64,000 nt of DNA from PFL25 sp046260155 (GCA_046260155.1 JBJYXV010000089.1:156096-220095), one strand, 5' to 3'; numbered from the stretch's first letter, positions 51,263-60,730 are shown. The notes: generated by a model from the sequence alone, not told the origin. A program made the numbers and translations.

Positions 51263-51991
51263 TTACCAACCTGCGCCCAGCCGTTGGATGTGACGGGGGG
51301 GTAGTTTTGCAGAACGCATCCTGGCCTGTACGCTTGGAATGTCATAAGCTACCCTGCGAGAAGTCCACGTCTGGCGAGCGTTATCATAAATCGCATAGGC
51401 TGCCCGGGGATCCCGATCACGCGGTTGGCCAACAGAACCGGGGTTATATATTGCCCTGGGAACCATCGCCGTTGGAATACCAACCTGTGGGATGGTTAAA
51501 TCAGCGATCTCCAGCTGGTCCCTTTTTTGAAACCTCAAGGGAAAGTGGCTGTGACCGACGAAGCAGAAAGGTGTATCAAATTGCGTGAAATTGAGTAATG
51601 CAGTCCGTGTATCCAGGATATATTCCCAGATCGGCTCACGAGGGCTGCCGTGCGCCAGGTAGACCGCATCAACCACGGTATTTGGGGTTAACCCTTCTAA
51701 GAAAGCCTTATATTGCGGCTCAATCACCTTCTGTGTCCAGATTACTGCCCTGCGAGCCTCATCGTTGAATGATGATATCTCTATTATGCCCGATACGGCT
51801 GCATCGTGATTTCCTGCCAAGCAAACCAAACCTGGAAGCTGCTGGATGCGCTGGACGCATTCATTCGGATCGGGGCCATATCCAACAAGATCACCCAGAC
51901 ACCAGACAGCATCAAAGGGACCAGCATCATTCAGAACTGCATCAAGTGCAGTAAGATTGGCATGGATATCTGAAATGATTAAAATACGCAT
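51263..51991 (-). CDS. Metallophosphoesterase (YfcE/MJ0936-like)
   Basis: Calcineurin-like phosphodiesterase of 242 residues. The metal-ligand motifs are complete: DIHAN, GDLVGYGPDP, GNHD, and the C-terminal GHSH and NPGSVGQPRD. Such enzymes hydrolyse phosphodiesters with Mn or Zn. The natural substrate here is unknown. The ATG at 51991 has a distant AGGAT. It is followed by the DUF4349-like gene 84 bases away on the same strand. Confidence 0.9.
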   Translation of the reverse strand: MRILIISDIHANLTALDAVLNDAGPFDAVWCLGDLVGYGPDPNECVQRIQQLPGLVCLAGNHDAAVSGIIEISSFNDEARRAVIWTQKVIEPQYKAFLEGLTPNTVVDAVYLAHGSPREPIWEYILDTRTALLNFTQFDTPFCFVGHSHFPLRFQKRDQLEIADLTIPQVGIPTAMVPRAIYNPGSVGQPRDRDPRAAYAIYDNARQTWTSRRVAYDIPSVQARMRSAKLPPRHIQRLGAGW

Positions 51992-52040
51992 AACGAAATG
52001 AATTGGATCCTATCCTGAAAGTATGAACCAGCTGGCGATA

Positions 52041-52763
52041 TTATACTCGCTGCCAAATCTGGTATATTGCTAAATCACCGCTTTTTCCATCGGAGTGATA
52101 GCTGTCTAAAATTCTGAATCCGCTCTCTGCAGCTAATGATTCTAATTCTACGGAATTAAATACGTGGACATAACGCAACCCTTGACCTCCTGATCGCCAA
52201 TCGACCAAGTAATCCCCTTCTTCGACGAACTTTTCACTGATGCCGATACTTTCCCAGGGTTGAATTCGAGCCTTCAAGCGGGGGCTGTTCAAGAATTGCC
52301 AGTTTGAATGGATAAAGCGAGCTCCAGACCTGGTGAGTCCAGCAATTTTCTTAAGAGTGTCCAGCCTTAACTGATATCCTGGAATATGATGGAGAACTGC
52401 AAATGCTAGAACATAATCATATTGATCTCGAGGTAGGAGAGAATCCCAGGTAGTTGAAGTTAAATCTGCCACCAGAAATGAAAAACCTTCTTTTTGAGGC
52501 AGGCTTGTCATCGCGATTTTCACTAACTCAGGGTTGGAATCCAAGCCGGTATAAACGTGCTGATGGCCTCTCTTGAAGAACGTCTGCCCCAAGAGACCAT
52601 TGCCACAACCTAAATCCAAGATCGATTCTTGTCCTGAGAGCTGTTCAAGAATCCCTACTACCCCGGGCTGCAGCCGGTGGCGCGTGGCTGAAAATTGTTG
52701 GGCAAAGGTCTGGTAGAATGTACGATTGAGATCAATTAGCAAATCCTTAATCTTCTCATCCAC
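52041..52763 (-). CDS. Class I SAM-dependent methyltransferase
   Basis: A 240-residue protein with the SAM-binding motif SILDLGCGNGLLGQTFF and the typical acidic second motif (YTGLDSNPELV). The acceptor substrate is unknown. The GTG at 52763 has a TATAAT box six bases upstream and no Shine-Dalgarno, which suggests a leaderless message. It is divergent from elp3 with 67 bases between the starts. Confidence 0.85.
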   Translation of the reverse strand: MDEKIKDLLIDLNRTFYQTFAQQFSATRHRLQPGVVGILEQLSGQESILDLGCGNGLLGQTFFKRGHQHVYTGLDSNPELVKIAMTSLPQKEGFSFLVADLTSTTWDSLLPRDQYDYVLAFAVLHHIPGYQLRLDTLKKIAGLTRSGARFIHSNWQFLNSPRLKARIQPWESIGISEKFVEEGDYLVDWRSGGQGLRYVHVFNSVELESLAAESGFRILDSYHSDGKSGDLAIYQIWQRV

Positions 52764-52830
52764 AGCGCTATTATAAAGGCAAGACGCGCTCTTATTGGTG
52801 ATTATTGGTAATAGGGTCAGGTGTAATAAA

Positions 52831-54426
52831 ATGGTTGATCAAGAATGGATAGAGACCAAGACCTATTCTTTAGAAAAGATTGATTTGGCGCAAGCTGTAC
52901 TTGAACAAATCCGCGGGGGAAAAATGGTCGAAGAAGCGGTGCGCGAAAATCCTTTACCGGGTGGGGAAGGGTATCTGGGAAAGAATGTTCTAGTTGCAGC
53001 TTATATTCAGCTGGTTGAGAGTGGGGAGTGGGATCCTGAGCCCGAGCTATTAGCTCACATCCGAATGAAACCTGTCCGCTCCTTATCCGGAGTAACGGTT
53101 GTAACGGTGCTCACGAAACCCTACCCTTGTCCGGGAGAGTGCATCTTTTGCCCAACAGACGCCCGCATGCCAAAGAGCTACCTGCCTGATGAACCAGGTG
53201 CGATGCGCGGCCTGCATCATAAATTTGATCCTTATGAACAGGTAAGCGCACGGCTGGAAGCTTTGCAGGCTGTTGGGCATCCCACGGATAAAATCGAACT
53301 TCTCATTTTGGGTGGTACCTGGAGCGCATATCGTCGGGATTATCAAGAGTGGTTCATTCTGCGGTGTTTCGATGCCCTCAATGGAGTTGAATCCGCCAGG
53401 CTTGAAGAAGCCCAGGAAATTAATGAAACAGCAGGTCATCGCTGTGTCGGGTTGGTGATCGAAACTCGCCCGGACCATATCAATACCCGCGAGGTCATCT
53501 GGTTGAGGAAATTAGGGGTGACCAAAGTCCAGCTGGGTGCCCAAAGCCTGGATGACGAAATCCTGAGGTTAAATAAGCGCGGTCACACCGTAAAAGATAC
53601 CAGCAGGGCCGTTGCCTTATTGAGAGCTGCTGGATTTAAGATCGTGCTTCACTGGATGCCAAACCTGTATGGGGCAACGATTTCTTCTGATCGAGAGGAT
53701 TTTCAGCAGCTATGGGTGGACTTGTGTCCTGATGAACTCAAGATTTATCCGAACCAGCTGCTCGCCAATGCTGAACTGTTCGGATATTGGCAACGCGGGG
53801 AATACATCCCGTACACTACTAATGAATTAATTGACCTGATTTCCGGGGTAAAAACCACGATTCCTCGCTACTGCCGAGTAAATCGGGTGATTCGGGATAT
53901 TCCTTCAACGAATGTCGTGGCAGGTAATAAAAGAACCAGTCTGCGGCAAGATATCCAGGCAGAAATGAAGCGGCGTGGGACACACTGCCAGTGTATCCGC
54001 TGCCGGGAAGTCAGAAAGCAGAGTATTAACAAGGAAGACCTGATCTATCATGATCTTGTATATCTGGCTGGTGGGGCTGAAGAACACTTCATCTCTTACG
54101 ATACTCGCAAAGATAAATTGGCTGGTTTTTTACGGCTATCGCTGCCTGTTGAAAATGCTCCTGATACCAAGATGAGCGATCTTGAACAAGCGGCGATCAT
54201 ACGAGAAGTACACGTTTATGGCCAGTCGTTAGAAGTTGGGGAAAAACAGGAGGGGACCGCCCAACATGCCGGTTTGGGGACATCGCTCTTGGAAGCAGCT
54301 GAGGAGATCGCCCGGGACCATGGTTACCGGCGCCTAGCCGTCATTGCTGCAGTTGGGACAAGGCAATATTATATAAAGAGGGGATTTGATCGCGGGGAAT
54401 TGTACCTGGTTAAGGATTTGGCCTAA
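52831..54426 (+). CDS. elp3: Elp3: radical-SAM/GNAT tRNA-modifying enzyme
   Basis: A 531-residue member of the Elp3 family, which introduces a carboxymethyl group on wobble uridine 34 using SAM and acetyl-CoA. The radical-SAM cluster cysteines are C100, C104 and C107 (YPCPGECIFCPTD). The C-terminal GNAT domain is seen in QHAGLGTSLLEAAEEIARDH and TRQYYIKRGFDRG. Bacterial Elp3 is found in some Chloroflexota (Dehalococcoides). The ATG at 52831 is preceded by AGGTG. The reading frame is open from 52795, but the shorter form is closer to the family start. Confidence 0.9.
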   Translation: MVDQEWIETKTYSLEKIDLAQAVLEQIRGGKMVEEAVRENPLPGGEGYLGKNVLVAAYIQLVESGEWDPEPELLAHIRMKPVRSLSGVTVVTVLTKPYPCPGECIFCPTDARMPKSYLPDEPGAMRGLHHKFDPYEQVSARLEALQAVGHPTDKIELLILGGTWSAYRRDYQEWFILRCFDALNGVESARLEEAQEINETAGHRCVGLVIETRPDHINTREVIWLRKLGVTKVQLGAQSLDDEILRLNKRGHTVKDTSRAVALLRAAGFKIVLHWMPNLYGATISSDREDFQQLWVDLCPDELKIYPNQLLANAELFGYWQRGEYIPYTTNELIDLISGVKTTIPRYCRVNRVIRDIPSTNVVAGNKRTSLRQDIQAEMKRRGTHCQCIRCREVRKQSINKEDLIYHDLVYLAGGAEEHFISYDTRKDKLAGFLRLSLPVENAPDTKMSDLEQAAIIREVHVYGQSLEVGEKQEGTAQHAGLGTSLLEAAEEIARDHGYRRLAVIAAVGTRQYYIKRGFDRGELYLVKDLA

Positions 54427-54634
54427 TTCATGCACTTCATCCAGTTGAAAAACGTCTAATTGGATTAGCGCGCAGGTGCCAGTTTTGGTGCGAGCCTGGG
54501 ATGCATTTAAATAGGTGGCAGCAAAAGATAAAAATGGAAAACCTCTCCACTTGGAGTCTGAAAGCAAATATCGGCGGGGATCGTCGAGCATGTGATGAGA
54601 TGTGATCAAACTGAATTTGAATTTATAAAATAAG

Positions 54635-57508
54635 ATGGATTACCAATCATTTGTTGAGAACCTCCCCCTGGGTATGTTCCGGGTGAGCAGCGATCCTGCA
54701 GGGGAATTCATCATGGTGAATCCAGAATTCCTGGCTATTTTTGGTTACCAGTCCTATGAAGAGATCCAGGGTTTCGGATTAAAGGATCACTTTTTATCTG
54801 TGACTTCATGGAGAGAATTTCAATCTTGCATTTTTTCAAGACAATTTATTGGACCTTTGGAATTGCAGCTGAGTAAGAGAGATGGCTCACATTTTTGGGC
54901 AGCTATCACAGCAAGTTTGAATGAGGATCCAGCAGAGGGTACAAGCTGGGTTGATGGAACGGTTGAAGATATCGATGAGAGAAAATTTGATGAATTGCGT
55001 AATATCGCTCAGACAGAAATATTAAGACAGGCGAGCCTCACTCTGACAGCGAGCTTGGATTTGAGTGATGTTTTAGACACGATTGCTCAGTGTTCAATGG
55101 ACCTGGTTCCGGGAATAAGAAATTGCCATATTTTCCTGTACCAACCGCAAAATAATCAAAAGCTTATTTTTGGAACTGCACTTTGGGGGGAAGGTCGAAA
55201 AAGTTTCCCTTTTTCACAACCACGCCCCGATGGGTTAACTATGCGGGTTGCAGAATCTGGAGAACCGATCCTGGTCTCCGATTTTCGTGAAGATCCGATC
55301 TATGTGGATGCACCAGAATCCTGGACAGGTTCGATTCTCGGTCTACCTCTCAAGATCGGCGAGCGTGTTGTAGGCGTGATGAACGTATCGCATACCGAGC
55401 CAGATGCCCTAACCGAGCTGAATCTCCGCCAGCTGCGGCTCTTGGGCGATCATGCTGCGATCGCGATTGAAAATGCTCGTTTGTATGAAGCCCTGGCAGC
55501 GGAAGAACGTCATATGAGTCTGGTCTTCGATATCGGCCGGGAATTAGCCCCAAGTCTTGATTCCGGTGAAATATTGGAGCGAGCAATCCGGCTGACCTGC
55601 GAGGCGTTTGGAAGTACTTTCGGCATCGCGTTTAATTTCATCCCTGGTGAAAACAATTTCAAGTGGCGAACAGTTTACCAGGCAGAACAGGCCAGGCAGT
55701 CTGAAAATGACCAGCTCAATCAGCTGGAAGACAGAGACGACCTCCTGGCTTGGGTCGCAAAGACGCAAGAGGCGGTAAATATCTTCGACTTAACCGAAGA
55801 CACCCAAACAGATTGCATTTCTGAATTTTCCAATGGCATGCGTTCAGTACTGGCTTCACCGATCATTTATGGAGAGCAGATTTTAGCGGCGTTGTGCTTA
55901 TTTCATGATCAGCCGGGATACTTTTCAGACGATGACCGGGATTTGATTCAAACCATCTGTCATCAGGTTGGTGTTGCGCTGAGTAATGTCGGTAGGTACG
56001 AACAGGTAGGTCAACTGGTGGTTTTACTCGAGAAGGAGCAACAACGTCTGAAGAACCTCGTTGAGCGATTACCAGTGGGCGTTATTTTGCTTGACGAAAA
56101 TTATCAACCGGTGGTTGTAAATAGCTATGGAAACGAGATACTTGCTGATTGTGGAATTCATGACTTGCAACCTGGACTGCATGGATTGGGAACCTATTCG
56201 ATCGACGAATTGATCCGCATTCGTGATAATCCTCAACCGGTGGTGATCAATATAGAAGGACCATCAACAAAAATGTTTGAAATCGAAATTCGTTCGATGA
56301 GTGCTGAACCACCCAGCTGGCTGCTCATGTTGAGAGATATTACGCGGGAACGACACAACCAATCGCGCATTCAAATGCAAGAACGACTGGCGACGGTTGG
56401 TCAGTTAGCAGCGGGGATTGCGCATGATTTTAACAACATCATGGCGACTATCCTGGTTTATAGTGATCTGTTGAAAAAAGCATTGGCTTCCGATTCTGCA
56501 GGTTTGGAGCAACTTGAGATCATACAGCAACAGGTGCAACGAGCCGCAAGCCTGATCCGGCAGATTCTGGATTTCAGCCGTCAATCTGTATTAGAACCAG
56601 CTTCGCTTGACCTGTTACCCTTCATTAAGGAATTTGAAAAGCTGCTTGAAAGGCTATTGCCAGAAACGATCCGGGTGGAATTAAATTTCCACCCCGGGAA
56701 TTTTCAAGTGCATGCAGATCCAACACAGCTGCAGCAAGTTTTCATGAATCTTGCCATCAACGCGAGAGACGCGATGCCGTATGGAGGTATTTTAAGCTTA
56801 GATATCAGCCATTTGATATTAAAACCGGGCGAAGTTCCTCCCAGCCCTTACCTCCCCCAGGGAGAATGGATCGCGATCATTATCGGTGATACAGGCGTTG
56901 GAATACCTGCAGAGGTATTACCGCATATATTTGAACCTTTCTTCACGACCAAACCGGTTGGTGAAGGCACCGGATTGGGCCTCGCCCAGGCATACGGTAT
57001 TATCAAGCAGCATGGGGGCTTTATTGACGTACAAAGCGAGCCTGGAGAGGGTACCCGCTTTGCTGTATATTTGCCCGCCCTACCAACTCAATACATTGAA
57101 AAAACCAATGTACAATATTCCTCACCGCTCGAAGGTCATGGGAAGACGATTTTGGTTGTCGAAGATGATCCCACCACCCTGCAAGCGATCCAGGATTTGT
57201 TAGAAGCACAGGATTACCAGGTTCTGGCTGCATCCAATGGTAAGGAGGCGATGCAGATTTTGGATCAAACTACTAACGTGATAGATTTATTAGTCAGTGA
57301 TATGGTAATGCCGGAGATGGGTGGTTTTTCACTTTACAACCAGGTTCAGGATCGCTGGCCAGAAATTAAAACCCTGTTTGTAACTGGCCACCCGCTTGGT
57401 GCCGAGAGTCAATCCCTGCTCGAGGATAAACAAATAACCTGGCTGCAGAAACCGTTTTCTGTGCCTGAATTCTTTTTCACGATCGAGGAGATTTTATCTG
57501 CAACTTAG
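54635..57508 (+). CDS. Hybrid sensor histidine kinase with PAS-GAF-GAF-PAS and receiver
   Basis: A 957-residue cytosolic sensor kinase without transmembrane segments. By eye: PAS (about 1-125, FRVSSDPAGEFIMVNPEFLA), GAF (about 150-285), GAF (about 300-450), a PAS-like domain (about 470-570), the HisKA box with His597 in AAGIAHDFNNIMA, the HATPase with N-box NLAINARDAMPYGG and G-boxes GDTGVGIPAEVLPHIFEPFF and GEGTGLGLAQAYGI, then a C-terminal receiver with Asp889 (LLVSDMVMPEMGGF). It senses a signal in the cytosol, perhaps small molecules or redox through the GAF domains. No regulator gene is adjacent. The ATG has no clear Shine-Dalgarno. The 208 bases before it show no gene. Confidence 0.9.
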   Translation: MDYQSFVENLPLGMFRVSSDPAGEFIMVNPEFLAIFGYQSYEEIQGFGLKDHFLSVTSWREFQSCIFSRQFIGPLELQLSKRDGSHFWAAITASLNEDPAEGTSWVDGTVEDIDERKFDELRNIAQTEILRQASLTLTASLDLSDVLDTIAQCSMDLVPGIRNCHIFLYQPQNNQKLIFGTALWGEGRKSFPFSQPRPDGLTMRVAESGEPILVSDFREDPIYVDAPESWTGSILGLPLKIGERVVGVMNVSHTEPDALTELNLRQLRLLGDHAAIAIENARLYEALAAEERHMSLVFDIGRELAPSLDSGEILERAIRLTCEAFGSTFGIAFNFIPGENNFKWRTVYQAEQARQSENDQLNQLEDRDDLLAWVAKTQEAVNIFDLTEDTQTDCISEFSNGMRSVLASPIIYGEQILAALCLFHDQPGYFSDDDRDLIQTICHQVGVALSNVGRYEQVGQLVVLLEKEQQRLKNLVERLPVGVILLDENYQPVVVNSYGNEILADCGIHDLQPGLHGLGTYSIDELIRIRDNPQPVVINIEGPSTKMFEIEIRSMSAEPPSWLLMLRDITRERHNQSRIQMQERLATVGQLAAGIAHDFNNIMATILVYSDLLKKALASDSAGLEQLEIIQQQVQRAASLIRQILDFSRQSVLEPASLDLLPFIKEFEKLLERLLPETIRVELNFHPGNFQVHADPTQLQQVFMNLAINARDAMPYGGILSLDISHLILKPGEVPPSPYLPQGEWIAIIIGDTGVGIPAEVLPHIFEPFFTTKPVGEGTGLGLAQAYGIIKQHGGFIDVQSEPGEGTRFAVYLPALPTQYIEKTNVQYSSPLEGHGKTILVVEDDPTTLQAIQDLLEAQDYQVLAASNGKEAMQILDQTTNVIDLLVSDMVMPEMGGFSLYNQVQDRWPEIKTLFVTGHPLGAESQSLLEDKQITWLQKPFSVPEFFFTIEEILSAT

Positions 57509-57522
57509 CTTGAGGTTTGATT

Positions 57523-58305
57523 CTAGTCATCATGCCCATTCAGCAGTACCAGGGGGATATTCCGGTGAGGGTGTTGGACAATTTCAAGAGGTACCTGGTA
57601 AACCTCGGAGAGTTGTTGCCGGTTAAGCACGTCATTCGGTAAGCCATCCGCAAGTATTTTTCCCTGATCCAACAAGGCGATCCGATCGCTGAACAAACTC
57701 ACAAGGTTCAGATCATGAAGGGACATCAAGACTGCTAATCCGCGTTCACCGGCCAGGATGTGTACCAGGTCGAGAATTGTAGCCTGGTGTCGCAAATCGA
57801 GGTGTGCAGTGGGTTCATCAAGCAAGATGACAGGTGCATCCTGGGCAAGTGCCCTGGCAACAAGTACCAGCTGCTGTTCGCCACCTGATAGTTCATCGAC
57901 ACGCCGTTCTGATAGTTTTGTGATCCTGGTTCGATCGAGTGCCCATTCAGCTTTCTCAATATCAATTTGACTTAGGTTCCCCAACCATCCCAGGTATGGA
58001 GTGCGCCCCATCATCACTGCTTGTCGAACGGTGTATTCAGGTGGTAATTTTCTCGCCTGGGGTACAACAGCCAAAAGTCTGGCGCGTTTAGCAATGGATA
58101 AGGAAGATAAATCTTCATTTTCCACAGAAACAGTACCTGATGATAATGGAATGACGTTACTGATGGCGCGCATCATGGTCGTTTTACCTGCCCCATTCGG
58201 ACCGATCAGCGAGACGACTTCACCTGCATCAACTTCGAGGGAAACGTCATGGAGAATTTCTGTTTCCCCGTAGCTGACAGAAATCGAATGCACGCTAAGC
58301 ATCAT
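57523..58305 (-). CDS. Cobalamin/iron-siderophore ABC transporter, ATP-binding protein
   Basis: BtuD/FecE/HmuV-type ATPase of 260 residues. Walker A GPNGAGKTTMMR, signature LSGGEQQLVLVARALA and Walker B VILLDEPTAHLD are complete. It is the last gene of the minus-strand operon riboswitch-btuF-btuC-btuD. The cobalamin riboswitch upstream supports corrinoid uptake, although the same family also imports iron-chelates. The ATG is 18 bases after the permease stop. Confidence 0.88.
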   Translation of the reverse strand: MMLSVHSISVSYGETEILHDVSLEVDAGEVVSLIGPNGAGKTTMMRAISNVIPLSSGTVSVENEDLSSLSIAKRARLLAVVPQARKLPPEYTVRQAVMMGRTPYLGWLGNLSQIDIEKAEWALDRTRITKLSERRVDELSGGEQQLVLVARALAQDAPVILLDEPTAHLDLRHQATILDLVHILAGERGLAVLMSLHDLNLVSLFSDRIALLDQGKILADGLPNDVLNRQQLSEVYQVPLEIVQHPHRNIPLVLLNGHDD

Positions 58306-58323
58306 AGTACATTGCCTTCCAAA

Positions 58324-59346
58324 TTAGACCCGGATTTCTCCACGCTGTGAGCGCCTGAGAATCCAGAGGAAGAAAGGAGCTCCAGCGAGGGCTGTGATCA
58401 CGCCGACAGGTATTTCCTGGGGAGCTATCAGCGTCCTGGCCAGTAAATCCGCAATTAATAAGGTGGTTGCTCCTGCCAGTATCGAAAGGGGAATTAAATT
58501 CCGATAGTCGGGTCCCCAGAGGATTCTTATCATGTGGGGAACGATTAGACCTACAAAACCGATTACACCGGTAAATGAGACCGCAGTAGCTGTCGCTAGC
58601 GAAGCTGCCAGTATGATCAGGATTTTGACACGCTCGACCGGTAATCCAAGCTGTTGCGCTTGTTCATCCCCAAACTGGAGTACATTCAGTGCATACCCAG
58701 ACGAAATGAGGATTCCAAGGCTGATAGTGATATAAGGCAGCGAGGCAACAACCGGCGCCCAGCCGCTGAGTGTTGATCCACCCAGAAGCCAGGCGATTGC
58801 ACGCCTAACTTCACCTTCAGAATACAGCATGATAAAGGAAGTCAAGGCAGATGCGAAGGATCCAACAGCAACACCCGCTAGGATTAAGTTGGTCATCGAT
58901 AGGGTGTTACCAAACCGCGCCAGGCGATAGACAATAATCACCGTAATTGCGCTTCCCACAAAGGCTGCTGCAGGTATTGAACTGAACCCCAGCAAATTTC
59001 CAGGCCAATGGAAGGACATTGCCAGCACTGCTCCCAGGCCTGCACCTGATGCAACACCGATCAAGTAAGGATCAGCGAGGGGATTCTGGAATAATCCCTG
59101 GTAACCAGCACCACTGGCTGCCAGGGCAGCACCCGCGATCGCAATTAAAATCGTGTGTGGAAGGCGCAGCTGCAGTACGATGGTTGCCAGCGTTTCCGGT
59201 ACCAATCCAGGATCCACCTGGAAGCTGAGGGTGGAGAGCATAATGCGCAGGATCGATGGAGGGGAAATGTATACTGCGCCTACAGCAACACTGAGAATGA
59301 GTGTCATAGCCAGCAGGATCAGGTTGAGAGGGTATGGTCGTTTCAT
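58324..59346 (-). CDS. BtuC/FecCD-family permease
   Basis: Permease of a type II ABC importer: about ten transmembrane helices, with the family patterns GAALAASGAGYQGLFQNPLADPYLIGVASGAGLGA, GVAVGSFASALT and GVIGFVGLIVPHMIR. The ATG at 59346 gives 340 residues and a normal N-terminus (MKRPYPLNLILLAM). A longer frame starts at 59400 with a TTG overlapping the btuF stop. Part of the cobalamin-controlled operon. Confidence 0.88.
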   Translation of the reverse strand: MKRPYPLNLILLAMTLILSVAVGAVYISPPSILRIMLSTLSFQVDPGLVPETLATIVLQLRLPHTILIAIAGAALAASGAGYQGLFQNPLADPYLIGVASGAGLGAVLAMSFHWPGNLLGFSSIPAAAFVGSAITVIIVYRLARFGNTLSMTNLILAGVAVGSFASALTSFIMLYSEGEVRRAIAWLLGGSTLSGWAPVVASLPYITISLGILISSGYALNVLQFGDEQAQQLGLPVERVKILIILAASLATATAVSFTGVIGFVGLIVPHMIRILWGPDYRNLIPLSILAGATTLLIADLLARTLIAPQEIPVGVITALAGAPFFLWILRRSQRGEIRV

Positions 59347-59396
59347 CCCAATAGTCCAAAAGTGATTTGAGGGAATGACGAATTCCCTCCAGTTTT

Positions 59397-60356
59397 TCAA
59401 TCCGAAAACAATTCCGGGTGAAGCAGCCTGGCCAGCTGCTCCAAACCATCAACCAACCGGGGACCTGGACGGCTGACCAGGTTATCATCAAATGTGTAGA
59501 TCCTGTTGTTACTCACAGCACTCATATTGCTCCATCCGCTGCGTTCCTCGATTGATTCTGGGGTAATGCCATAGGCGGCATCACCGAGTAAAATTACTTG
59601 TGGATCACGAACCAGGATTTCTTCTATAGAAAGCTGCAAGTAATTTCCCTCAAGATCAGCGGCGATGTTCTCTCCAGCTGCTCGTGCGATCAGGGTGTCA
59701 ATAAAAGTTCCAGCTCCCGCAGTCCATGGAGCTGAAGGATCAGTGGCATCTAATTCATAGAAAACTGTGGGGGTCTGATCTGCAGTCGCTATGACCGCAT
59801 CCACTTTTGCGACCCGGTTTTGCAACTCTCCTACCAAGTTCTGTACGGTCTCCTGGTGACCGGTAAGTTCGGCGATGGTCAGTAAGTTGGCGTACATTTC
59901 ATCAATTGTCTTTGGGTTTGCCAATAAATATACGGGTATTCCCAAGTCGGCGATGGAATTTACCTGTTCTGCGGTGTTGATCTCCGCTGCCAGTACCAGA
60001 TCAGGCTCGAGGTCGATGATAGCTTCCAGGTTGTAGTCTCCGAATCCACCACCCACGGAGGGGATGTTCGCTGCCTCTTGAGGATAATCTGAAAATTCAT
60101 CCCGGCCGATAACCTGGTCCCCTGCACCGATGGCAAACAGAATCTCTGTATTTGAAGGTGCCAGAGAGACCACCTTCTGAGCTGGAGCAGGCAGGTTTAC
60201 CTCGCGATCCAACCCATCCACCGCTGAAATGGGTGATACGGTTGCTTCAGCTGGACCTGCCTCTTGCGCACCCTGTGAGCAGGCGCTGATCAAGAAAGTC
60301 AAGGTGAGAAGGAAGACGTTCGGGATGAATGATCTTGAAATTAGTTTTTGTAGCAT
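59397..60356 (-). CDS. Cobalamin-uptake-type substrate-binding lipoprotein
   Basis: A BtuF/FhuD-like periplasmic-binding protein anchored by lipid: signal peptide with lipobox ISAC (Cys26), then the class III binding-protein fold starting DGLDREVNLPAPAQKVVSLA and continuing ADLGIPVYLLANPKTIDEMY. It captures the ligand outside the membrane and delivers it to the permease. The ATG at 60356 has a GAGGAG Shine-Dalgarno. The longer frame from 60443 would run through the riboswitch terminator. The riboswitch upstream argues for cobalamin or another corrinoid as ligand. Confidence 0.88.
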   Translation of the reverse strand: MLQKLISRSFIPNVFLLTLTFLISACSQGAQEAGPAEATVSPISAVDGLDREVNLPAPAQKVVSLAPSNTEILFAIGAGDQVIGRDEFSDYPQEAANIPSVGGGFGDYNLEAIIDLEPDLVLAAEINTAEQVNSIADLGIPVYLLANPKTIDEMYANLLTIAELTGHQETVQNLVGELQNRVAKVDAVIATADQTPTVFYELDATDPSAPWTAGAGTFIDTLIARAAGENIAADLEGNYLQLSIEEILVRDPQVILLGDAAYGITPESIEERSGWSNMSAVSNNRIYTFDDNLVSRPGPRLVDGLEQLARLLHPELFSD

Positions 60357-60379
60357 GGTTGACTCCTCGATGTTGACCC

Positions 60380-60600
60380 TAAAAAGATTACCCCTAACTC
60401 GTAGGATAGGGGTATCGGAAGTCGTCCAAGGTGCTGTTCCCACCCTCTATCCGCGAGGTGGTGGAAATCCCAACTTGGGTGGTCGTCCTGACTTGTCAAT
60501 CCGATCTCTGGCTGGTCTGACTTACAGTTGCGGGACAGTGCTGGACTCTCACCAGCTTCGCCATTAAACCTTCCCATCCGGGGGTTAGGGTACCCAAGCT
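60380..60600 (-). promoter_or_regulatory. Cobalamin riboswitch with intrinsic terminator
   Basis: On the minus strand the leader contains the diagnostic core GTGAGAGTCCAGCACTGTCC, then CGCAACTGTAAGTCAGACC, and the B12-box-like AGTCAGGACGACCACC. The aptamer spans roughly 60440-60600. Downstream, TACCCCTA (60414-60407) and TAGGGGTA (60396-60389) pair over 8 bases and are followed by ATCTTTTT, an intrinsic terminator. Vitamin B12 binding should favour termination or block expression of btuF-btuC-btuD. The mechanism (termination rather than translation) is inferred from the terminator. Confidence 0.85.
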
Positions 60601-60624
60601 GACAGATTATTTAATTGTTTCTAA

Positions 60625-60653
60625 ATTTTATGACAGACTACCGGGTTGGTCAA
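60625..60653 (-). promoter_or_regulatory. Promoter of the cobalamin-controlled operon
   Basis: On the minus strand, TTGACC (60653-60648), a 17-base spacer and TAAAAT (60630-60625) form a good sigma70-type promoter. Transcription would begin near 60618, directly upstream of the riboswitch. Confidence 0.7.
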
Positions 60654-60654
60654 G

Positions 60655-60690
60655 AAAATAAAAAAAGTCGTCTCGATCTGAGGCGACTTT
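60655..60690 (-). terminator. Terminator of the sortase operon
   Basis: On the minus strand, AAAGTCGCCTC and GAGACGACTTT (60690-60680 and 60674-60664) form an 11-base stem with one G-T pair. The T-rich tail TTTTTTATTTT runs toward 60655. It ends transcription from the C25 protease-LPETG-sortase operon. It directly adjoins the promoter of the cobalamin operon on the same strand. Confidence 0.8.
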
Positions 60691-60730
60691 TCAGGAGTAT
60701 TTACCTATTTGTATATTAGAAACGGGTGGT

